From contig NZ_BMTR01000008.1 in assembly GCF_014649775.1 (NCBI RefSeq), positions 62,001-126,000 of the forward strand: 64,000 nucleotides of DNA, in the 5' to 3' direction. Both the position numbers and the translations under genes were made by a program. The notes under the pieces are model-generated. The model was given only the letters and a program-made list of their open reading frames with translations. It had not been told where the DNA came from and ran no database searches. Positions 33,048 to 39,421 of this stretch are shown here, piece after piece. The stretch comes from Streptomyces longisporoflavus. GTDB lineage: Bacteria; Actinomycetota; Actinomycetes; Streptomycetales; Streptomycetaceae. How positions within the stretch are numbered: position 1 is the first letter of the stretch; each line of letters starts with the position of its first letter.

Positions 33048-34577
33048 CTAGCGCGGTCGAGTCAGGAAGTGTGTGGCGAGGAACGTGATCAGGCCCGCCG
33101 TGAAGGCGCCGGAGAGCGTCCACGCGGCCGCGGGCGGCGCTGCTCCTCCGCGGGTTGCCCAGGCAGTGACGACCAGCCACCCCAGGGCGGCGCCGAGCAA
33201 CCCCGCGGCGCACGAGTCGAGCCACCTGTACCGAGGTGTTGCGGGCGCGACACCGGCCCAGCGCAGCATGGCCAGCGGCAGGGCGAGGGCGAGAGCCGCC
33301 ACCGCGGCGATGACCGGGGATTGGAGGACCGCCCGTATAGGCAGCTCGTAACTCATCGCTTGCACGGCCGCGAGCGCGGTGAGGACCGATCCCAGGATCG
33401 ACGTCTGCACGAGCGTCAGCCACCCGCGGTGCACCGCCAGTTCGCGCTCGACGAGCACCGACACGGCCGCGCGCGCTCCTTCCGCCCGCTCGCGCACGGC
33501 TTCCAGATGCAGCCGGTCTTCCTCGACCTGCTTGATGATCCATTCAGCTTCGGCGAGGTCGGTCGCGGTCCAAGAGAGCCCCGTGCCGCGCCTGCGGACT
33601 CCTGGAGTGTGCAGACGCATGTTGGCGACGGCGGTCGAGAGGCTGCCGCTCAGCTGACGCTGCCGGGTGATCGTCCACAGCAGCCCCTGCGGGCCGAATT
33701 GCGCCTCGTCGACCAGCGTCGACGCCTTCAGCACACGCTCCAGGCGCACAGGGCGGCGCGTAGCGGACTTCAGCTCCCGCAAGAGTGCCGCGGTGCGCTC
33801 GTCGCTCTCGTCGATCTGCGCGTGCGACGCACCCGAGGCCTCGTACAGCTGCGCTTGGTACCGGATCTTCGAGAGCTGGAGAAGATAGCGTGCGAGCGGC
33901 ATCAGTCCGTGCCGGCCCTCGACTGCCCAGGCCCACTCGTCGAGGGCCGCCTCCTGGCGGACCGGTGCGAGGACGTAAAGGTCGGTGGCCCCTCCCGGCC
34001 CGTCGGCGTCGGTGGAACGCCATACGTCGAAACCATGCTCCGTGCGGTCGAACCCGGTCCACCAGGACTCGCTTCCTGTCCGGGGAGCATGTCGGCGTAC
34101 GAGATCGCACATCGCACGCTCTCTCCGTACGAACGCACGTCCATAAAGGGCCTCGAACACACGGAATTCACCGAGCACCCCCCGGGGCCGGGGCGGCAGA
34201 TCCATGGCCTCCACCGCCCCGTTCCACTCGGCGTCGAGGTCGCTCCACTGGGTGAGGTCCGCCGTCGTGTCATTGGGCGCGAGCAGCGCGACGACGCCTA
34301 CGACGTCATGTTCGGCGAAGGCGAAGGCCGAATAGAGGGAGGCGTCTGCCGGCCGTCGCGCGGCCGCCAGCACCTTGAACTCGGAGGTGGTCGAGAGGGC
34401 CGCGCCGAAGTCGATGTGGTCCGCGGGCGCCGGGATACCCGGAATCGGCTCGACCATGCCCAGCGACCGACAGGCACCCCACAGGGATTGGAGATAACTG
34501 CGCGAGTGATTGTCGATTTCCGAATCGGCCGGTGCGAACACCATGACGAGCAGAGCGGGCTTGGTGATTCGGTTCAT
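33048..34577 (-). CDS. CATRA system protein with four C-terminal membrane helices (CASPASE/TPR-repeat-associated)
   Basis: A 509-aa protein. The N-terminal 370 residues are soluble (start MNRITKPALLVMVFAPADSE; an aromatic-rich HDVVGVVALLAPNDTTADL block; ELKSATRRPVRLERVLKAST), then a helical stretch (WIIKQVEEDRLHLEAVRERA) leads into four hydrophobic segments near residues 390-505 (ILGSVLTALAAVQAM, SPVIAAVAALALALPLAML, CAAGLLGAALGWLVVTAWA, LSGAFTAGLITFLATHFL). I recognise this layout as the large partner found beside caspase/TPR proteins in CATRA loci. It probably anchors or senses at the membrane. ATG 34577 was chosen over an extension overlapping the small gene. Codons are visibly less GC-biased than in flanking genes. 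Confidence 0.72.
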   Translation of the reverse strand: MNRITKPALLVMVFAPADSEIDNHSRSYLQSLWGACRSLGMVEPIPGIPAPADHIDFGAALSTTSEFKVLAAARRPADASLYSAFAFAEHDVVGVVALLAPNDTTADLTQWSDLDAEWNGAVEAMDLPPRPRGVLGEFRVFEALYGRAFVRRERAMCDLVRRHAPRTGSESWWTGFDRTEHGFDVWRSTDADGPGGATDLYVLAPVRQEAALDEWAWAVEGRHGLMPLARYLLQLSKIRYQAQLYEASGASHAQIDESDERTAALLRELKSATRRPVRLERVLKASTLVDEAQFGPQGLLWTITRQRQLSGSLSTAVANMRLHTPGVRRRGTGLSWTATDLAEAEWIIKQVEEDRLHLEAVRERAEGARAAVSVLVERELAVHRGWLTLVQTSILGSVLTALAAVQAMSYELPIRAVLQSPVIAAVAALALALPLAMLRWAGVAPATPRYRWLDSCAAGLLGAALGWLVVTAWATRGGAAPPAAAWTLSGAFTAGLITFLATHFLTRPR

Positions 34578-34620
34578 GCCGCAGGCCAGCCTCGCGGACT
34601 TGCAGCTCGGGCATAGCCGG

Positions 34621-34959
34621 TCATTCCGACGCGCCCCGGTCCTCGCGGCCACCCGAGGCTCGGCCCACCGGACCACGTGCGTCCGCGGTGAGCCGTTCGA
34701 TCAAGTGATTGCGCTTCTCCCGCTGCTGCGGCGGGATGGCCATACCCTTCGCGCCCAACCCTGCCCGTGCGCGGCGCACCTCTTTTCGCTCCAAGGCCTC
34801 GAGCGGGGCGAGCGCGCTCCTGATCTCGGTGTCGTCCCCTTCGGGGAGCAGGGGGTCGAGCCGGTCCAGCACGTCACCGACCGTGCGCCAATCCTCTGCG
34901 GTGAGCTGCTGCCAGTCCTCGATCTCTCTGAGGCGATCGATGATCTTCTGTGGATTCAC
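34621..34959 (-). CDS. Small CATRA system-associated protein
   Basis: A 112-aa highly charged helical protein (MNPQKIIDRLREIEDWQQLT, AEDWRTVGDVLDRLDPLLPE, LEALERKEVRRARAGLGAKG) with no membrane segment. It is the first gene of the leftward cluster and matches the small companion protein seen upstream of CATRA membrane and caspase genes; I assign it by size, position and sequence character. It may be an adaptor. The GTG at 34959 follows GGGGGAG at 7 nt spacing. The next gene begins 43 bp after its stop. Confidence 0.7.
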   Translation of the reverse strand: MNPQKIIDRLREIEDWQQLTAEDWRTVGDVLDRLDPLLPEGDDTEIRSALAPLEALERKEVRRARAGLGAKGMAIPPQQREKRNHLIERLTADARGPVGRASGGREDRGASE

Positions 34960-34991
34960 GAAGCTCTCCCCCGATTAGCCCGCTCCCGCTC

Positions 34992-35030
34992 GCGAGTGCT
35001 CCTTCGCACTCGCCCGGGGCAAGAATTCTA
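34992..35030 (-). promoter_or_regulatory. Candidate promoter and leader hairpin of the CATRA cluster
   Basis: On the minus strand TAGAAT (plus 35025-35030) is a good -10 hexamer; no strong -35 is evident. Just downstream, the perfect 8-bp stem GCGAGTGC/GCACTCGC (34992-34999 and 35006-35013, 6-nt loop) would lie in the transcript leader, or act as terminator for the upstream monooxygenase gene. Confidence 0.45.
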
Positions 35031-35069
35031 GCGGCTGGCAGGGCGTCGAAATGAGTTTGGGGAAAGGCC

Positions 35070-35083
35070 GGTTCGTCCGAACC
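35070..35083. promoter_or_regulatory. Palindrome upstream of the CATRA promoter candidate
   Basis: GGTTCG-TC-CGAACC is a perfect 6-bp inverted repeat, 40 bp upstream of the candidate -10. It could be an operator for the cluster. The bound protein is unknown. Confidence 0.35.
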
Positions 35084-35117
35084 GCGGTCGGGATCAGGCA
35101 GAGCGCCTACTCGAATC

Positions 35118-36668
35118 TCATCGAGAGGCAGCGGGCTGCGCGGCCTCCGCACGCGCCCCCCGCACCTCCGCCGCCGGAGTAGCCGCCAGCGTCTTGCGGA
35201 GGTTGGTGCGCATCGTCGATGCCGCGTCCAGGACGTAGTTCTGGCGGACCTTCCAGGGGCTGCGGTCGCCCTGGCGGGGGAAGGCGTCGATGGAGCGTTG
35301 GACGTAGCCCGATGCGAGGTCGAGCAGCGGGCGTTCGTTCAGGGTGGTCGTCGGGCGTGGTTCCACGGCCGCGTAGTCATGTTCGCGCATGTGGTTGAGC
35401 ACCTTGCACACGAGGCGGGACGTGAGGTCGGCGCGCAGGGTCCAGGAGGCGTTGGTGTAGCCGATGCAGACGGCGAAGTTCGGGACGCCCGTCATCATCG
35501 CGCCGCGCCAGACGAACTGCTCGTGCAGCGCGACCTGTCGGCCGTCGACGCTCGGGGCGATGCCGCCGAAGGCGAGCAGCCGAAGGCCGGTGGCGGTCAC
35601 GATCACGTCGGCTTCCAGGACGCGGCCCGACGTGAGCCGGATGCCCTCGGGGACGAAGCGGTCGATGTGATCGGTGACGACCTCGGCCTCGCCCCTCTTG
35701 AGGACCTTGAACAGGTCGGCGTCGGGCACCGCGCACAGCCGCTGGTCCCACGGGTCGTACGAGGGGGTGAAGTGGTCGGCGACCATCCGGTCGTCCTTGA
35801 CGTTGCGCTTGTTGAGGCCGGTGAGCAGGCGGCGCGCGGCTTTCGGGCTGCGCCGGCAGAACTGGTAGAGGCCGATGGCGAAGAGGATGTTCTTCGTCCG
35901 CACGATGCGGTGGGCCGCGTTCGCCGGCAGTACGGCGCGGATCGCGTCGGCCAGCCTGTCGCGCGAGGGCAGTGAGCCGATCCAGGTCGGGCTGCGCTGC
36001 AACATGGTGACGTGCGCGGCGCTCTGTGCCATCGCGGGCACCAGCGTGACGGCGGTGGCGCCGCTGCCGATGACGACCACGCGCTTGCCGGTGTGGTCGA
36101 GGTCGCCGGGCCAGAACTGGGGGTGCACGATCCGGCCGGTGAAGGAGTCGGCGCCTTCGAACTCGGGGGCGTGGCCCTGGTCGTAGTTGTAATAGCCCGC
36201 GCAGGAGTACAGGAAGTCGCAGGTGACGGTGGACCGCGTGCGGCTGCCGTCCGCCGCGGTGTGTTCGAGCGTCAGCGTCCAGCGTGCCGTAGCGGTCGAC
36301 CAGTCGGCGCCGACGACCTTGGTTCCGTAGCGGATGTGGCGGTCGATGCCGAACTCCGCGGCCGTGTCCTTGATGTAGCCGAGGATGGACGGGCCGTCGG
36401 CGAGCACCTTCGCGCCGCGCCAGGGCTTGAAGGGGTAGCCGAGCGTGAACATGTCGGAGTCCGAGCGCACCCCCGGGTAGCGGAACAGGTCCCATGTGCC
36501 GCCCATGGACTGCCGCGCCTCGACGATCGCGTACGAACGCCCCGGGCACTCGGTCTGCAGCCGGTAGGCGGCGCCTACGCCGGAGAGCCCCGCGCCCACG
36601 ATCACGACGTCGATGTGCTCGGCGGGAGCATCGGTGGCAGTGGTGCTTGAGTCTGCGGAGTGCGTCAT
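35118..36668 (-). CDS. Flavin-containing monooxygenase, Baeyer-Villiger type
   Basis: A 516-aa flavoprotein. The FAD motif VVIVGAGLSGVGAAYRLQTE is at residues 20-40, the second dinucleotide motif GKRVVVIGSGATAVTLVPAM near 200, and between them SMGGTWDLFRYPGVRSDSDM and TGRIVHPQFWPGDLDHTGKR, which corresponds to the BVMO fingerprint FxGxxxHxxxWP (here FTGRIVHPQFWP). It should insert oxygen into a ketone or oxidise a heteroatom using NADPH. Substrate is unknown. ATG 36668 lies 69 bp from the divergent AraC-type gene, which probably regulates it. A hairpin separates it from the CATRA cluster downstream. Confidence 0.9.
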   Translation of the reverse strand: MTHSADSSTTATDAPAEHIDVVIVGAGLSGVGAAYRLQTECPGRSYAIVEARQSMGGTWDLFRYPGVRSDSDMFTLGYPFKPWRGAKVLADGPSILGYIKDTAAEFGIDRHIRYGTKVVGADWSTATARWTLTLEHTAADGSRTRSTVTCDFLYSCAGYYNYDQGHAPEFEGADSFTGRIVHPQFWPGDLDHTGKRVVVIGSGATAVTLVPAMAQSAAHVTMLQRSPTWIGSLPSRDRLADAIRAVLPANAAHRIVRTKNILFAIGLYQFCRRSPKAARRLLTGLNKRNVKDDRMVADHFTPSYDPWDQRLCAVPDADLFKVLKRGEAEVVTDHIDRFVPEGIRLTSGRVLEADVIVTATGLRLLAFGGIAPSVDGRQVALHEQFVWRGAMMTGVPNFAVCIGYTNASWTLRADLTSRLVCKVLNHMREHDYAAVEPRPTTTLNERPLLDLASGYVQRSIDAFPRQGDRSPWKVRQNYVLDAASTMRTNLRKTLAATPAAEVRGARAEAAQPAASR

Positions 36669-36737
36669 TCCTTCAGTGTCCGGAAGCACACCCGGCAGGA
36701 ATTGACCCGGGGCGACAGATCTTTGACCCTGGACGAC

Positions 36738-37763
36738 ATGTCCGTGATCAGATCGGCGGGGCTGCGCGGTTTCCGCGCCACGGTGGCGGAGCTCGGCGGC
36801 GACGCCGAGGCCTATGCCCGGCAGGCCGGCTGCCCCACGGCCGCGCTCGACGGGGACGACCTCCTGGTGCCCGAGGAGGCGATGGCCACGGTACTGGAGC
36901 TCGCCGCGGACGATCTCGGCTGCCCGGATCTCGGCCTTCGCATCGCGGCCCGGCAGGATCTGGGCATGCTCGGCGCCCTGGCGCTCGCCATCCAGAACTC
37001 CGAAACCCTCGGGGACGCCATGGAGTGCACGACGCGCTATCTGTTCGTGCACGCGCGCTCGCTGAGCCTCAGTCTGGAGCCCGATCCGTACGGCACGCCG
37101 GGGGTCGGCGCCCTGCGTTACGGCGTGCGCGAGGGCGTCGAGGCCCCGCCCCAGGGCATCGACCTCTCCCTGGGGTTCATGCACCGGGCCATCGTCTGTC
37201 TGGTCGGGCCCTACGGCCTCGTCTCGGTCGAGCTGCCGCATCCGCTCCTCGCCCCGCCGTCGGCGTACGAGGACTTCTTCGGCGTACCGGTGAAGGGGGA
37301 CCGCCCCGCCGCCCTGCTGCGGGTCCCGCTCAGCCTGGCCGACCGACCGCTCGGCGGCGGCAACGCGCAGCTGCGCCGCCTCGCGCTCGCGTACCTGGAC
37401 GAGCAGCTGCCCGCCGAGCGGGCGGACGTCGTCACCGGCGTCCGCGCGGTCGTCGGGCGGTCGCTCGGCACCTCGCCGCCCGCGATCGGGACCGTCGGCC
37501 GCCTCCTGAACGTCCATCCGCGGACCCTCCAGCGCAGACTGCGCGCCGCGGGCACGACGTTCGCCGAGGTCGTCGACGAGGAGCGGCGCGGCGCCGCCCG
37601 CCGCTACCTCACCGACACCGAACTGCCGCTCGGCCAGATCGCCCTGCTCCTCGGCCTCTCCGAGCAGTCCGCCCTCAACCGCTGCTGCCGCCGCTGGTGG
37701 GGAGTGACGCCGCGAGCGGTCCGGAGTGCATCACGTCAGCAATCCCGGACGCGGGAGGGTTGA
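36738..37763 (+). CDS. AraC family regulator with arabinose-binding-like N-terminal domain
   Basis: A 341-aa regulator. The first 240 residues match the N-terminal domain of the OruR/ArgR-like AraC subgroup (RGFRATVAELGGDAEAYARQ, LVPEEAMATVLELAADDLGC, DLGLRIAARQDLGMLGALAL); the C-terminal 90 residues have the two AraC helix-turn-helix units (IGTVGRLLNVHPRTLQRRLR and LGQIALLLGLSEQSALNRCC). It is divergent from the flavin monooxygenase with a 69-bp gap, a typical layout for a pathway regulator beside its target. ATG 36738 has no clear Shine-Dalgarno sequence. Confidence 0.87.
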   Translation: MSVIRSAGLRGFRATVAELGGDAEAYARQAGCPTAALDGDDLLVPEEAMATVLELAADDLGCPDLGLRIAARQDLGMLGALALAIQNSETLGDAMECTTRYLFVHARSLSLSLEPDPYGTPGVGALRYGVREGVEAPPQGIDLSLGFMHRAIVCLVGPYGLVSVELPHPLLAPPSAYEDFFGVPVKGDRPAALLRVPLSLADRPLGGGNAQLRRLALAYLDEQLPAERADVVTGVRAVVGRSLGTSPPAIGTVGRLLNVHPRTLQRRLRAAGTTFAEVVDEERRGAARRYLTDTELPLGQIALLLGLSEQSALNRCCRRWWGVTPRAVRSASRQQSRTREG

Positions 37764-37897
37764 GCGGAGGGTGCGATTCCGGCCAGTTTCGCGCGCGGAA
37801 GAAGCCGCCATCTGGCTCATTGTGCGGTGGACCAAGTAGATGCCCCAGGCATCCAATGGACAGGTAAAGGGAGCCCCTCCGCTTGTGAGGTAAGTCC

Positions 37898-39184
37898 ATG
37901 ACGGAATCAGTCGTGTCCGAACCGACCTCAGCAGCCGCCTCCGCACCAGTCGCCTCCGACTCACCGGCCTCCGAACCACCGGCCTCCGACTCAACAGCCT
38001 CCGCACCAGTCGCCTTCCCGCAGGACCGCACCTGCCCCTATCACCCGCCGACCGCGTACGAACCGCTCCGCGAGGCCCGGCCGCTCTCCCGGGTCCGGCT
38101 CTTCGACGGACGTTCCGTCTGGGTGGTCACCGGCCGGGGAACGGCCCGTGACCTGCTGATCGACCCGCGTCTGTCCACCGACCGGGAGAACGAGGCGTTC
38201 CCCGCGCCGACCGAGCGCTTCGCGCAGGTACGCAACCGCCGCGTCGCCCTGCTCGGCGTCGACGACCCCGTGCACAACGCCCAGCGCCGCATGCTGATCC
38301 CCAGCTTCTCCGTCAAGCGGATCGCCGCTCTGCGCCCGCGCATCCAGGAGACGGTCGACCGGCTCCTCGACGCCATGGAGGCGCAGGGGTCACCGGCCGA
38401 GCTGGTCAACGCGTTCGCGCTGCCGGTGCCGTCCATGGTGATCTGCGCCCTCCTCGGCGTGCCCTACGCCGACCACGAATTCTTCGAGGAGCAGTCGCGC
38501 CGGCTGCTGCGCGGCCCGCGTGCGCAGGACACCGAACGGGCGCGGGACGAACTGGACGCCTACTTCCACGCGTTGATCGAGCGCAAGCGCCGAGAGCCGG
38601 GAGACGGGCTGCTCGACGAACTCATCCGGCGGCAGCTCTCCGAGGGCGCGCTCGACCGCGAGGAACTGGTCAGCCTGGCGACGATCCTGCTGGTCGCGGG
38701 CCATGAGACGACGGCGAACATGATCTCCCTCGGTACGTTCACGCTCCTCCAGCATCCGCGGCAGCTCGCGGAACTGCGCGCCGAGCAGGAGCTGATGCCC
38801 GCCGCGGTCGAGGAACTGCTGCGCTTCCTGTCCATCGCGGACGGACTGCTGCGGGTGGCGAAGGAGGACATCGACGTCGCGGGCAACACCATCCGCGCGG
38901 ACGACGGCGTCGTCTTCTCCACCTCTCTCATCAATCGCGACGCCGCGGCCTACGAGAAGCCCGAGGAGCTGGACTTCCACCGCGCCGACCGCCACCACCT
39001 CGCCTTCGGCTTCGGCATCCACCAGTGCCTTGGCCAGAACCTCGCCCGCGCCGAGATCGACATCGCCCTGCGGACGCTCTTCGAGCGGCTGCCGGGGCTG
39101 CGTCTGGCCGTGCCGGCGCGGGACATCCCCTTCAAACCCGGCGACACGATCCAGGGGATGCTCGAACTCCCCGTCATCTGGTAG
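37898..39184 (+). CDS. Cytochrome P450, CYP105-like
   Basis: A 428-aa class I P450. The I-helix motif is LLVAGHETTANM, the K-helix ExxR is EELLR, and the haem-binding loop is FGFGIHQCLGQNLAR with ligand Cys377. It is preceded by a low-complexity N-terminal stretch of about 45 residues built from ASDSPASEPP/ASDSTASAP units, encoded by imperfect short repeats at about 37930-38010, absent from most relatives. Substrate is unknown; CYP105 enzymes often oxidise secondary metabolites or xenobiotics. The start follows GTGAGG. Its redox partner is encoded immediately downstream. Confidence 0.92.
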   Translation: MTESVVSEPTSAAASAPVASDSPASEPPASDSTASAPVAFPQDRTCPYHPPTAYEPLREARPLSRVRLFDGRSVWVVTGRGTARDLLIDPRLSTDRENEAFPAPTERFAQVRNRRVALLGVDDPVHNAQRRMLIPSFSVKRIAALRPRIQETVDRLLDAMEAQGSPAELVNAFALPVPSMVICALLGVPYADHEFFEEQSRRLLRGPRAQDTERARDELDAYFHALIERKRREPGDGLLDELIRRQLSEGALDREELVSLATILLVAGHETTANMISLGTFTLLQHPRQLAELRAEQELMPAAVEELLRFLSIADGLLRVAKEDIDVAGNTIRADDGVVFSTSLINRDAAAYEKPEELDFHRADRHHLAFGFGIHQCLGQNLARAEIDIALRTLFERLPGLRLAVPARDIPFKPGDTIQGMLELPVIW

Positions 39185-39193
39185 GAGTTGAGC

Positions 39194-39388
39194 GTGCGTA
39201 TCCATGTGGAACAGGAGCGGTGCGTGGGCGCGGGGATGTGCGCCCTCACCGCTCCGAGCGTCTTCACCCAGGACGACGACGGCTTCAGCGAGGTCCTCCC
39301 CGGCCGCGAGGACGGCGGCGGCGATCCCCTGGTGCACGAGGCCGCGCGGGCCTGCCCGGTGCAGGCCGTCACCGTCGACGAATCCTGA
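39194..39388 (+). CDS. [3Fe-4S] ferredoxin, P450 partner
   Basis: A 64-aa ferredoxin of the type paired with CYP105 enzymes: C-x2-G-x-C (RCVGAGMCA) and the later ARACPVQAVTV give three cluster cysteines with Gly/Ala in place of the fourth, consistent with [3Fe-4S]. It ferries electrons from a ferredoxin reductase to the P450. GTG 39194 lies 6 nt from AGGAG, which overlaps the P450 stop region, so the pair is cotranscribed; a TTG at 39188 is the longer alternative. Confidence 0.92.
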   Translation: MRIHVEQERCVGAGMCALTAPSVFTQDDDGFSEVLPGREDGGGDPLVHEAARACPVQAVTVDES

Positions 39389-39421
39389 GCACCGGGCCCC
39401 GGATGTCCCCGGGGTCCGACA

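Noticed and set aside
29469..34959. Integrated mobile element or prophage carrying the conflict locus
   Set aside because: The locus is compositionally a little different, but I saw no integrase, transposase, tRNA gene or flanking direct repeats that would define an element.
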